From the NCBI GenBank assembly GCA_022225965.2, contig JAKJXP020000050.1, positions 62,001-126,000 of the forward strand: DNA of 64,000 nt, read 5' to 3'. The notes beneath the pieces are model-generated. The model ran no database searches and was not told the DNA's origin. It saw only the letters and a list, made by a program, of their open reading frames with translations. Within the stretch, counting starts at the first letter, position 1. Every line of letters starts with the position of its first letter. Below are positions 22,005 to 33,341 of this stretch, piece by piece. The position numbers were made by a program, and so were the translations under genes. Source of the stretch: Diatrype stigma (taxonomy: Eukaryota > Ascomycota > Sordariomycetes > Xylariales > Diatrypaceae).

Positions 22005-25000
22005 ATGCGGCTTTGCTATTTCGCTCCAGTCCGTCTGCTATTTCTCGCTTCTGGGCTCTTACCATGGGCAGCCGGAGCAGACGACATTAGCAGCAGCAGT
22101 AGCGGCGACCTTCAAACGCCCTTAGGAGGGCCCTGCTTCGAGGCCTGCCAGTGGACGCTCCGCCCGATCCGGTTCGCCGACGACGACGGCGCCGGGCTGT
22201 CCCCGCTGCCGAAGGTGCGGTCGTGCCAGAGCCGGCTGGACCTCACGTCCCTGTACCTGTGCACGAAGGTCTACTGCACCGAGGACGAGCGAGAAGCCGG
22301 CCTCGACTACCTCGACTCGATATGTCGGAAGTCCTTCCGGCTCGCTATCCCGCCGTTCGAGGAGGTCGTCGGCAACTACACGGACGACGACGTCGCGCGC
22401 GTGCGCAGGCTCCGCCAGGACGAGTGGGATGCCGCGGCCACGTTTTCGGAGCCCGTCATCGCCTCGGATGAGTTCTTCGGCCTGACCTTCAACACTCTCG
22501 TATGTTGTGTCGCTGTTATATTCACTCACATCCTCAAACACGTGATTAGGAAATGAATGCGAACGGAACAGACTTGCTCATGCTGTTTTTAGTATGCGTG
22601 GTCGTATGCGTACCGCCGCCACATCCTCTACGGGTACGTCTATTCATAATTGAGCAATCAACATCTAAGCGTGCGCAGGGGCTCTAACTTTTCGGGGGTA
22701 GATTCGCCATGTTCGTCTTCTGGGGCGTCGTCGTAGCTATTGGCCTGCTCGGCCGCGCTGCTGTGGCTGTCAGCCATCTCCGCATCGCCTCCTCTTCCAA
22801 CACCCAAGACTGGGACAAAGCGGCTCCTCACGAAGGGCTAGGGGAGGATGGCTCCCCTAGTAGCGGTAGTGATGACACCCGGCGACGACCCCTGCTCCGT
22901 CACTTCACGTGGCTGAAGCGCTACGTCACGCTGCCGGCGACGTTCGGCTACCGAAGCTCACAGCCCTTCGGCTGGTACACGGTACCGCCTAGAATCCAGA
23001 GCCTCACGATTCTGGCATTCGTGGTCCTGAACATCGTCTTCTGCGTCCATGGATACTTCGTGTTTCCAGGGAACTTGTAGTCAGTCATTCTCTCCCTGTA
23101 TCTTGTCTCTTCTGGTCCATTCTGCCATTGGTTAGCTGACAGACAACGTTGCTCAACAGCTTCCCGAAGGTGTTTACTCAGGGGTGGCGGTACGTGTCGG
23201 ACCGCACCGGGATCATATCGTTTGCCAACTTCCCCCTCATTTGGCTCTTCGGGATGCGAAATAACCTGCTAATGTGGCTGACCGGGTGGGATTTCGGGAC
23301 GTATAACAACTTCCATCGTTGGGTGGCGCGGGTTTCCACCGTGCAGGCCATCGTCCACTCCATTGGGTATACCGTCTTGGTTCTCGATGGTACGTAGGAC
23401 TCTATCCCCGTCCAAGTCTCGGGATGAGAACTCTAATTTTGCAGCAGACGATGGATGGGAAGGCTTTGTTGAGTACTGGCATATAAGGTGGTGGTATACT
23501 GGAGAGATAGTAAGGGTCCCAAGTATATCGACCGTGAAGCCCTGTGACCGACGCTAACATGTTGATATAGGCGACCATATTCATGTGTCTCTTGCTGCCC
23601 TTATCGCTTTACTGGATGCGCCGACACGTCTACGAAGCGTTTCTAATCACACACATCATGCTTTCCGTGATCATCCTGTTTAGCATGTGGGGGTAAGTCA
23701 TAGTTCAATTCACCAGCCTCTCCCCCCTGCCCCCCTTTAGCTTCATAGAAATCCATGCACTTCATCCCCTGACAGTTGACAACCTACTTTTTCTTCAACC
23801 TATCTAGCCATGTATCCGTATTCGGAGCCCGGTATTACCAGATCGTATGGATCTGCGTGCTCATCTGGCTCGCTGACCGAGCCCTGAGGGTCCTGCGCAC
23901 CCTCGCCTTCAACATCCGGTTCTGGGACAGCAAGGCCCGGGCCACCTACGACGAAGACGCCAACATCGTGCGTCTGGCCATCCCCTGCGGCGCCAGCCTC
24001 TACCGCCCGCGGCCCGGAACCTTCTACTACCTCCACCTCCTGGACGACGTGCGCTTCTGGGAGAGCCACCCGTTCACGGTCGCGTCGATCCACCGCGGCG
24101 GCAGCCACCTGCGGTCCTCTTCCTCCTCCGGTGGCACGGAGATGGAAGAGGACTCATTCTTCCATAATCGCCATAATCACCACAATAATCATCAAAACTA
24201 TGACGAAACAACGGAGGAGACGTCGCCCCTCCTCGAAGGCGGCGGCGGCGGCTCCACAACCGGGACAGCAGACAAGGCCGGCGGCCCTCGACTTAATGAG
24301 GACAAGGCGGACGAACAAATCACCACGATGAACTTCCTCATCCGGCCATACGACAGCTCTACACGCCGCCTGGCGCAACGCGCCGCGGCCGTGGCCACAG
24401 ACGCGTCGTGGCCCCAGCAGCCCGCATCCATGCGGGTTATCGTCGAGGGGCCGTACGGGCACACGCAGCCCTTCCACCGCTTCGACGACCTCCTCTTCGT
24501 CGTCGGCGGCAGCGGCATCGTCGTGCCGCTCAGCTACCTCGACACCCTCCTCCCAGTCACCACCACCAGCGGCACTACTGCTCGGCGACGTATACACATC
24601 GTGTGGGCCGTCCGCGAGGCCGCTTTCGCATCCTCCGTGATCCGGGAGGACCTCGCCGATTATCTCCACCCCCGTAATGGCGACAACAACAACAACAACA
24701 ACAACGGGGGATATACCGCTCCTCCCCTGTCGCTAGACGTGTACGTGACTGGGCGGGAAGCGGATCCGCTGTCGTGCCAGCCGGCCGAGGAGGAGGAGCT
24801 CCAGCCGCCGAAGGGCTTTCGCGTCCTGCACGGCCGGCCCGACGTCCGCGGCGAGGTGCAGGACACCGTGCGCGCGCTCGGGTGTGGCCGGGATCGCGAG
24901 AGCGGAGACCAGGGCCGGAGCGGACGCCTCGCTGTGGTGGCGTGCGGTCCGGCGAGGATGGCGGACGATGCGAGGAAGGCCGTCGTGGATATGCTGGGGC

Positions 25001-25050
25001 GGGCTCGGGGGCCGTCGGTGGAGTATTTCGAGGAGAGCTTTAACTGGTAA
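22005..25050 (+). CDS. Ferric reductase transmembrane component (FRE family)
   Basis: Plasma-membrane flavocytochrome that passes electrons from NADPH through FAD and two haems to extracellular ferric or cupric ions. Seven exons: 22005-22499, 22593-22633, 22702-23076, 23160-23389, 23445-23509, 23571-23692 and 23808-25050, total 2571 nt (856 aa). There is a signal peptide (LLFLASGLLPWAAGA), then a Cys-containing outer domain, then membrane helices with paired haem histidines (NNFHRWVARVSTVQAIVHSI; RRHVYEAFLITHIML). The FAD motif is SHPFTVASIH. NADPH-binding elements are VEGPYGHTQPF, VVGGSGIVVPLSYL and the C-terminal FEESFNW. Low-complexity inserts (His/Asn near the FAD motif, poly-Asn before the last domain) are unusual. 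The alternative acceptor at 23447/8 would change one residue. Confidence 0.93.
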
Positions 25051-26095
25051 TTGGGTAGCTGAAATTGCATTATAGACGTTGTATATACAACTCTCCTTGT
25101 ATATATATATGTGTGTGTGTGTGTGATCATGCATTTATATGTGCGCATATGGAAGCGTGCCTCGCTGAAACTCTGCTTCATACGTAGAAATATTTTGTTT
25201 AGACATGAGCAACAGCAGCATCTGCCGACGTCTCAGTCGCCTTTTTCAGCCAGGGATTTCTGACATCTCATAGAATCATCTTCTGAGACGATGCCTATCT
25301 GACAGATAACTGACATCATAAGCAGAGCATAATCGCTCTTTCGACAGCAGTATCAACATCATTTACACCACCTGGTCCGAGGGATCTAGAGGTCGCCCTG
25401 AGGATGAAATATTGAGAGCCGGGCCCTCCTGCATTATACTTAATGGTATTGTTCAGGAAGATCGAGATCCACCAACCATCTGCGCTGCCTATGCTGACAT
25501 GATCAGGACATAGAAATTATTCGGGTGGCATACCCAGGTAGTGTTGATGCGAATCATTGACAATAAGAATGGAAGAGAGAAGCTCTGGGGTTCCACTGTA
25601 GGTTACCGTTCTGAGGTATCCGGCTTGGTTTCATTGGTCACTCGATGCTTCCTGCATATAACTACTTACACCCTCAGGAGTCTCCACTCTGAATATACCT
25701 AGTGACGTCCTCGACACAAATAGCTGGTGATCTTGTGTAACACGTCGTAATGTTACAATAAATAAGCGACAGGCCTTGTCAAGATGAGACATTGGCAAGT
25801 GCCAGAGCTACATACATGGCCGCGTCCATGCACCCCGGTAGATTGTACGGGATAAATGCATTGAGATGAGCCCCACCATACACTAAGGCATTCCTTCCCG
25901 TCATTCCTTCCCGTCTTTGTAATCGCGTGTACTTCGTATATCGTCTGCTTTACTTTAACTATCGGGTTCACTCATTTCCTTCGCTCAAGCAACCAGTCTG
26001 CGTAAGTACCTAGGTACGGACTATAGTCGGTACTACATTGAAGCTCCTTGGCGACCGTCAACGTACATCTATCCATAAACCAACATGTAAGCAAG
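25051..26095. other. Intergenic, about 1.0 kb
   Basis: Begins with a TATATA/GTGTGTGT microsatellite at 25090-25124. No gene recognised; minus-strand frames at 25753-26271 have no domain. Confidence 0.5.
25095..25124. repeat. (TA)n(TG)n microsatellite
   Basis: Alternating TA followed by alternating TG directly downstream of the ferric reductase stop. Confidence 0.85.
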
Positions 26096-27298
26096 ATGCC
26101 ACGTATATTGCCATGGAAGAAGCTCGGGCAGGATCCGACAGTAGTATCAACACCGTCAACGCCGTCAACACCGGCCCGGCCGAAGGTGACGGATGTCGCA
26201 AGCGGGAAGCGGCAATTGCATAGTTCAGATGACATCTCGCCGTTCACCTTCAAAAAGGCGCGAACATCCACTTTGTCATCTAGTGAGTATATACTTGCTG
26301 TTCAGTCTAGTCGTAGTCGTTGGCTGGTCTCCCGCTGACCTGATCATCCCAAAGAGAGATCACCATCTACATCGCCACCACCCGAACCACTGGAAGAAAG
26401 GTGAGAGTACCGTACGCGGTCACAGTGCATATTCCGTTAACATTGGCATAGCTTCATGAGAGAAGGCCCCGAAGCCGATGACCGCTATCGCATGGTCGAG
26501 GATGAGCTGCTATCTATAGCCCAGCGGTTCACGGCTCATCTGCATGCTGTCGAGTATCAACGCCTGAAGGAGGCCTCGAAATCTCAAAATGCTAAGACCA
26601 TCCGGGATATCTCGCGACCTGTCATCGGACCCATGTCCGACTTGGTCAAGAGGAAGCAAGAGCGCAAGACTCGCGCAGAGAAACAAAGGCTTGCAATGAA
26701 GAAAGCTTCTGGCAACAACGATGAAACAGAGAGCGAATCGGATGACTATCGAAGCACCTCGCTGTATGGCTTGATGGAGAGCCCGAAGAGGAAAGCTACA
26801 CGCCTCGATGCTGTTGTAGCCACGTCCGCATTAACCCGCGCTGCAGCTGGGTTTGATGGAAGCAGTTACCACAAAAACATCGAGTTTGAGAGACTCCCAG
26901 GAATGCGGCCCAAGAAAGACGTAATTCTACCCCAGGTCGATGACGAAACCACGGACGGTGATGACAATGACGATGATGCTGATGATGACCTTGATGCTGC
27001 CGGACCGAGTACCATACCTAAATTAAATGAGAAGCTGCTCCAGCCTAATAGGCAATCAAGTCAAACACCAACGGGACATCGGACTGCAAACCAAGGAGCC
27101 ATCAAAAGAGTGGCCCCAGATGCGAGCGGCGAAATAAAAGTAGACGATTCATCATCAGATGATACGCACGGGGATTTCTTCACCCGGCTGAAGAATCGGC
27201 GAGCAAGTCTGAAAGTCAACCGAGAACGGAGCCGGCACGGCTCTAATAATACCAAGCCGATGTCCTCCAATCAAGATGTCATTCCAGGCTTTCTTTGA
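26096..27298 (+). CDS. Hypothetical nuclear-type protein (359 aa)
   Basis: Proposed exons 26096-26282, 26355-26400 and 26452-27298, total 1080 nt, GT-AG and in phase. The N-terminus is basic and Thr/Pro-rich (STPSTPSTPARPKVTDV; SPFTFKKARTS). A likely folded core follows in exon 3: EADDRYRMVEDELLSIAQRF then AHLHAVEYQRLKEASK, which has the look of a conserved fungal domain. It is followed by a basic stretch (LVKRKQERKTRAEKQRLAMK) and acidic runs (DDNDDDADDDLDAAG). I do not recognise a named family; nuclear location is inferred from the basic clusters. An upstream ATG at 26048 shares the frame and could extend the N-terminus by 16 residues. Confidence 0.7.
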
Positions 27299-27894
27299 CT
27301 GCGTCTGGACGTATCAACGTACTGTATATGGCGTCGCAAGAAGGCCAAGCAGCCCATGGGCGATGGCGTGCTCCCTGTTGAGTGTGTCCCCGATTTATTA
27401 GTGTCCAATACGAACATTAGCAACGATCTTGGATGTAACGATGGTGGTTACGGAGTCTACGGGCTAATCAGGGGTGGCAGTGTTTATCTAGCAGTGTTTA
27501 TCTAGCAGCGTTTATCTAGCAGCGCAATCGTTATTTTGGATTGGATTGCGTGATTGGGCAGGTCGATATCTGGGGACCACGGCACATCATCACTGCAGGC
27601 GCGGGGTCAACCACAATGAGTGGGGGATCTCCCAGGGAGCTCTCCAAAGATCGAAGGCTGATTCATAATATCATAATATCATACTTGCGTGTTGCGAGAA
27701 CCGGCGTGTTGCGACATGTTCCGATTGGGCTTGGGTGCTTACGACAACCGGCCCTACTCGCACATCATCGCTGGTGTGGATGGTAGCTCGCCTCGGATCC
27801 TGAGTATGAATAGCCATCACCCCCTCCAAATTCCCATTAGGGGTGACGAACTTGATCATATAAAGTGATTTGTGATCCTATTTAGCGTACCATC
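27299..27894. other. Intergenic, upstream of dioxygenase gene
   Basis: Contains a 14-bp tandem repeat (separate entry). The short frame at 27541-27786 has no recognisable domain. Confidence 0.5.
27477..27524 (+). repeat. 14-bp tandem repeat, three units plus partial
   Basis: Three consecutive units of GCAGYGTTTATCTA, the third position of variation being T, T, C, followed by a partial fourth GCAGCG. Confidence 0.85.
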
Positions 27895-29269
27895 ATGGCT
27901 CCTTCCGCTACTTCTACTGCCACGGAGACGGTAATCCGGCCGAAGCCGAAAGTCCCGGATGTCACTTCTTTCGGAGCCTATAAAGTTGTGGTCCCCAGAG
28001 ATTACTCACAGGAAGATGAAGAGGGCAAGACGGGCCTCAAAGCAGCAGCAGTAGGAATACCACATTGTGACTAACCATACGTCCGTGCTAAATTGGCTAA
28101 CCATCGATGATCAGTACCCTCACTACCTACCGACGTGGGACCCCAACGAGAAATACCCGCCGTTAGAACCCTTTGAGCACTACGAGCACGGGAAGGATGC
28201 GGACCTCTCGTTCAAGGACCTGCTGCCCGAGGGCACCCAGGTCAACCACCTGACGCCGACGATCGGCACGGAGGTCCGCGGCGTGCAGCTGAGCGCCCTC
28301 AGCAACGCGGGCAAGGACCAGCTGGCGCGCTTCGTGGCCGAGCGCAAGGTGGTGGCGTTCCGCGCGCAGGACTTCAAGGACCTGCCGATCCAGGAGGCGC
28401 TGGACTTCGCGGGCTACTTCGGGCGGCACCACATCCACCCGGCGTCGGGGCAGCCGCGGGGCTACCCCGAGGTGCACCTGGTGCATCGCGGCGAGGGCGA
28501 CCGGTCGCACGAGACCTTCTACGAGACGCGCACGAGCTCCGTCGCCTGGCACTCGGACGTCTCGTACGAGGCCCAGCCGCCGGGCACCACGTTCCTGTAC
28601 ATCCTCGACAAGCCCGACGTCGGCGGCGACACCCTCTTCGTCGACGCCGTCGAGGCCTACAACCGCCTCAGCCCCCTGTTCCAGGAGCGCCTGCACGGCC
28701 TCCGCGCCACCCACTCCGCCGTCGAGCAGGCCAACGCCTCCCTCGCCCGCGGCGGCATCAACCGACGCGAGGCCGTCATCAACGCCCACCCGATCGTGCG
28801 CACGCACCCGGCCACGGGACAGAAGGCGTTGTACGTGAACGAACAGTGTAAGTTGTGCCCCCTTCCCCTTCCCCTTCCCCTTCCTCTTCACGCCCCACCT
28901 CACCACTGCTCAGTCACTTTCTTTGTCTACCTTCATTCCCTGCTTCCCCCCTTTCCCTAGCAAACACTAAATCGAACCCGAAAAAATCCAACAGTCACGC
29001 GAGACATCGTGGGCCTCAAGAAGGAGGAGTCGGACGCGCTCCTCAACTTCCTGTACCACCACCTGGGGTACGGGGCGGACTTCCAGGCGCGCGTGCGCTG
29101 GGAGGAAGGCACCGTCGTCGTCTGGGACAACCGCGTCACGCAGCACTCGGCCATCGTCGACTGGAAGACGGGCCAGCGCCGCCACCTCGCCCGCCTGACG
29201 CCCCAGGCCGAGCGGCCGTTCGAGACGCCGTTTGTGCGGGAGAAGGAGGAGGGGGAGAATGGTAAATAA
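27895..29269 (+). CDS. TauD-type Fe(II)/2-oxoglutarate dioxygenase (JLP1-like)
   Basis: Likely releases sulfite from sulfonates or hydroxylates a related small substrate; in fungi the Jlp1 class supports sulfur acquisition. Exons 27895-28050, 28115-28847 and 28995-29269 sum to 1164 nt (387 aa). Family features: TPTIGTEVRGVQLSAL, the facial-triad HxD in VAWHSDVSYEAQPPG (His about 198, Asp about 200), GGDTLFVDAVEAYNRLS, the distal histidine in WDNRVTQHSAIVDW (about 346) and the 2-oxoglutarate arginine in RRHLARL. Intron 2 is pyrimidine-rich with CCCCTT repeats. Exon GC is far higher than the flanks. Exact substrate is unknown. Confidence 0.9.
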
Positions 29270-30593
29270 TGGTGCGCGACGGGGTAACTTCGCCTAGTTG
29301 GGTGGGAGGGGGTGGGGGATTGTTGTTGTTTTTGCTGCCTTTGCCTCAGCCGAGTTAAATAACCTGCCCTACTTACTTGGCCTATCCTGGGTGGGAGGTA
29401 ACTATGAGTTGGTTGGATTGGAGCTTTAGCTGCATAGCTTTGAGAGGATCTTTTATGAAGTGGAAATGAAACGAAACGAAATAAAATGAAATAAAATATA
29501 ACAGGGACTCGTAGTTGCTAGTGACCTACATAAGATAAGCATTCGTGCAGTCTGTCCGCGTTACAAGGAAGAAACCTCTTTGCTGTTGACCTTGCGTTAC
29601 GTGGGCAATCAATGAAGGCATCTTGGTAGGTCCGGTTTCATCCACCTCCCTATTTAAATTGCCATGGTTGGTAATTCTTACTTTACTCTCATTGATAAAT
29701 ATTTACCTAGTTCACCCCCATTTCAACGATAATTGGTGATATCATACTATAAAACCTCCACCACGCCAGATTTTCTGTGTTGAATAACTAAGTATGTAGT
29801 TGTCTTCGACGAAGAATGGTTTTTCGACGTGAGTGCGTAGGTAGGTATTAATGTAGGCCATAATTATCTCTTGGCATGATGTTAACTAGGTACTGCAATT
29901 ACACTCTTGTAAATAGTAGGAGATGAAAGAATAAAACTCTTAACTAAACCGTACTCCCGAGCACATAATGAATTGGTAGGGAGAAGTACACATGAAACTA
30001 TTCTCGGCGATTAGAGGTATGTTACAGGGCGAGGTGCTCGTTTATTCGGTCACATCACCTAAGTCGGAGGGACAGAGACGGTCTAAGTAACGACCTGGAT
30101 AGGAGGTAGTTAACCAACATGTAATTTCGTTACTTCAGGACCTTGTTTGATTCAAAATCGGGTATTTCATACCATGACGACCATTACCATGTAATATATT
30201 TCAAAAAGAATTATTGAAAGCTACCTATGTGACGATACTTCGTAAAACGCAGTGCTCATAAAACGAGGGGCACATCGACAGGTTAAGCAATACTATACGC
30301 ATAGTCTGCTCGACATCGCCCTGCCTCCCACAGAATGCCTAGGTAAACATGAGGAACCTTTTTTCTCCCGAGGCAACTAAGCTTTATTCCATGCACAGTC
30401 CGTTGGAAGTTCTACAAGTAGGCCAGGTGGGTATTCAACCTGCCACGTAAACAAATAGACAGTTATATATGTAGGGGCGGCTTGGGATCAGCGGCACCAG
30501 CTCAAGCATAGATACTTTATTTAACCACTCGGATTTCACCAAAGCGGTAAAGACACTGCTCTGGTATAACCAACCAGCCAGGGAGTTCCATTC
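29270..30593. other. Intergenic, AT-rich, about 1.3 kb
   Basis: Between the 3' ends of the dioxygenase (+) and the 574-aa gene (-). Includes an AAACGAAATAAAATG-type A-rich repeat near 29465-29500. No open frame of note and no RNA gene recognised. Confidence 0.5.
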
Positions 30594-32318
30594 TCAGTCC
30601 GAGTCGCTAGGCGAATCTTCCGCCAGCGAAGACGAGGACGACGACAGCGATTCCTCGGTGTGGACGTCGAGCTCCTTCAGCTTCCGCACGTATTTGCGCA
30701 GCTTCCTGCTCTTCCTCCTCGACGACTTCAAGAGCTGCTTCTTGTGATCGCTGCTTCTGCTTCCGCCCCCGCTTTCCCGCTTGCGCTTCTGGTTCCGGCC
30801 GCACTCGGCCGCCTCGAGCATCATCCGCATCTCCGCCATGAGCGCCTCCTGCGACGCCCTCTGCTCCTCCGCGTAGCTCTCGCGGAACCGCCGCCCCCTC
30901 TCGACTTCGGCCCTGAGCTCGCTGATCTCCGCGCGGAGCTGGCTGATCTCATCGTCGGGTTTCAAGGCGGGGGCGGCGGGGGCGACAGCGACCTCACCCG
31001 CACCCGCACCCGCACCCGCATTCCGTAGTAGAGGCGTATTAGGAACAGGGTTTTGAGATGCCCGCCGTACAATAAGTTCCTCTGGCTTGGACTGCACTGG
31101 GGTTGTTGTGGCGCCGCGTACCGCCGACCTAGAAGAAGCATTGAGAGGCGTTCCAGCTTCGATAGCCCTTGAGACGTCCTGCGCAGGCACACTCAAAGGA
31201 GACCCATGATAGGCCCGGCTCATCCTCCCCGCGGCGGCAAAGATTCTGAGATCGGCACTGGCCTGCAGCACAAGCACCTCGTTGACGTTCTCCTCGGTGA
31301 CTACTTCTTCCCAGCCATATTGTTCATAGGCCTTCTGTAGAATTTGGGTAACGCCCCTCACTTGCCAGCCAGGTTCATTCCTACGGAAGCCCTCTTGCAG
31401 TCTCGTCGCCTCGAAATCGAGACGGTTAAACGGATTCTCTCGGAGGGAAACAAGCTGCTTGGCTCTGTCATGCTTCCTCACGAAGTTATGTTTTACAAGG
31501 ACCCGTCTTCTGTAGAGCTGAGTCGACGGCGTAAGATCTGTCTGGTATTGCCGGCGGACATGCCTCGCCACATACCAGCGCATTTTGAAGCACAAAAGCC
31601 TGTCCTGTTCAACCCTGTGGATGATCTCCCGCAACTGCGGCCCGTCGAGCGGCATCGTCAGGGTTCCATCTGCGAAAATGATATCGGGCTGGTTATAGAC
31701 CTCTTCGTCCGAATACACACTCTTTTCAACCCTCGGTGGAACATAGCCCTTCCTCTGGTTGCCCGGGCGCTCTCCTGAGAACCCGGCACTGGGTTGGCTG
31801 GAGTTACCGGTAGCGATAATCACCGAATCTTGCGTTGCCTCCGTGGAGTCACGAGTTGATGTTTGGACGCTAGGACTTGTCGCATGTCCAGCTTCCGCTT
31901 CTGGTGGCATCCCGAAGCCTAGATTAGTGAAGGGAACGTCGGGCCTTCCGGGATTGCCTGGACCGGCATCCTCCATAGAAGACCCTTTAGGAGAGTCTCG
32001 TGACGTCGAAGCCCGTTGCGCTGTGGTATCGACATTTTGGCCGATGGGATTGGGGAGCTCCCCCGTTGAACTGGCGTTATGTTCCTGGCTTTCTGGTGGC
32101 TGCGCCCAATGGTTCTCACTAGAGAGCGAACCCTCATCCTCTCCCTCCTCAAGTTTGACCTCTCCGTGCCAGGGATGTCTTGTGGGCGTCTCGGTAACAG
32201 GGCTCACTTGCAGCGTTGGCGAAGCTTGTACAGAGCCGCGATGGCCATGCTGCTGCTCTGACTCGTTGCTGGACCAAAATGTTTGCAGAACACGAAGCGC
32301 ACCAACTGCCTTCTCCAT
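30594..32318 (-). CDS. Uncharacterised protein with C-terminal coiled coil (574 aa)
   Basis: Single uninterrupted frame. Residues 1-190 are Ser/Pro/Glu-rich and disordered. Residues about 200-370 look folded: SVYSDEEVYNQPDIIFADGT, QLREIIHRVEQDRLLCFKMR, YRRRVLVKHNFVRKHDRAKQ, TQILQKAYEQYGWEEVVTEE. A (GA)n stretch from a GGTGCG repeat follows, then a coiled coil (EISQLRAEISELRAEVERG; SQEALMAEMRMMLEA), then a strongly basic tail (KRKRESGG, KKQLLKSSRRKSRKLRKY) and an acidic Ser end (SSSSSLAEDSPSDSD). I recognise no named family; a nuclear or nucleic-acid-linked role is suggested only by the basic tail. Coding status is likely because the frame is long in a region of moderate GC. Confidence 0.6.
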   Translation of the reverse strand: MEKAVGALRVLQTFWSSNESEQQHGHRGSVQASPTLQVSPVTETPTRHPWHGEVKLEEGEDEGSLSSENHWAQPPESQEHNASSTGELPNPIGQNVDTTAQRASTSRDSPKGSSMEDAGPGNPGRPDVPFTNLGFGMPPEAEAGHATSPSVQTSTRDSTEATQDSVIIATGNSSQPSAGFSGERPGNQRKGYVPPRVEKSVYSDEEVYNQPDIIFADGTLTMPLDGPQLREIIHRVEQDRLLCFKMRWYVARHVRRQYQTDLTPSTQLYRRRVLVKHNFVRKHDRAKQLVSLRENPFNRLDFEATRLQEGFRRNEPGWQVRGVTQILQKAYEQYGWEEVVTEENVNEVLVLQASADLRIFAAAGRMSRAYHGSPLSVPAQDVSRAIEAGTPLNASSRSAVRGATTTPVQSKPEELIVRRASQNPVPNTPLLRNAGAGAGAGEVAVAPAAPALKPDDEISQLRAEISELRAEVERGRRFRESYAEEQRASQEALMAEMRMMLEAAECGRNQKRKRESGGGSRSSDHKKQLLKSSRRKSRKLRKYVRKLKELDVHTEESLSSSSSSLAEDSPSDSD

Positions 32319-33341
32319 CGTTCCAGTTTTCAGTTATATTATGTGGCATGCAATTGCAGTCATGACAAGCTAAGCTGCAAGGGCCTCTACCTAGGCTCAG
32401 CCGGTCAGCTGCCCTTCCCTTTGAGCATCACCCCGGCTTTTTTCACAATTAAACGAAGAATCGAATCAGATGAAGAACCAATAGATTGGCACCGGTTTGG
32501 TCTTCCCAATGAGCGCTACAACTTCTGGCAGTTCTGGATCGCGAGGAAGGCTTATCTTATACCAGCGCGCCACGTCTCAGTCAGCAAGATTGACTTGGGC
32601 GACGACGGGAATAAAGGTGGCGGTGGCGGTAGGCGGAATGGTGGAATGGTGATGGCCCCGGGGATTGGCAACATCGGGAGCAGATGCGGTCCTGTGGTGG
32701 AAGCAACACCCAAGATCTAACCATTTAGTTGGTTAGTCGGGAGGTAGTTACGCCCCAAGCACATTTAACTTCAAGTACTATCCACTTGCTCAGCCACTCT
32801 TGAAGGTGCCTGCCTGGTCAGTGGCCGTGGTGGCTAACCTTCAAGTGCCCGGCCACTGAGCCAAACTGCCAGATACAAGCTAAGCCAGGGACCCCTCGGT
32901 TTGGCTAGTGGGCCAGGTAGGTAGCTTGACTCTTGAGCTCTGCTTGAGCCCGAGCTTGAGCCCTGCTTGACCGTCTTGACGTACCGTAGATCCTTCCCTC
33001 TCAGTCCGTATCTGTCGCAAGCTGTCTCGTCTCTTGTGTCGCATTAATTATTAATTATCGATAACCACTACATACTGTACCTACTCACTGCAGTTTACAG
33101 CTCCTGCGACATTCGTCAACCTCGACACTGCACATTCTTGCCAAGTTCGTATATGCTAATGTATATACTAATGCTGGTCTTGGACCGCTTCCACTGCGCA
33201 CCATAATGCTAGACCTCACACTTACCAGCCCTTCCGTACCGGTATATTTCATCTCGTAGCCCGATCCAAGCTCAGATTCTTACCCGGCCCCATCACTCTC
33301 ATAGATCACTCTCATAGAATCACACATAGTCATCAAGAACC
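32319..33341. other. Divergent intergenic region
   Basis: Upstream of both the 574-aa gene (-) and the GH125 gene (+). Frame 32283-32720 (+) is unsupported. Contains an imperfect inverted repeat at 32789-32860 and GAGCTTGAGC-type direct repeats at 32930-32970. Confidence 0.5.
32789..32860. repeat. Imperfect inverted repeat (hairpin)
   Basis: Arms share CTCAG at the outer ends and a perfect nine-base inner block CTTGAAGGT / ACCTTCAAG, separated by mismatches. Could be a small mobile-element remnant or a chance hairpin. Confidence 0.5.

Noticed and set aside
24154..24669. 171-residue minus-strand frame
   Set aside because: Shadow of the last exon of the ferric reductase.
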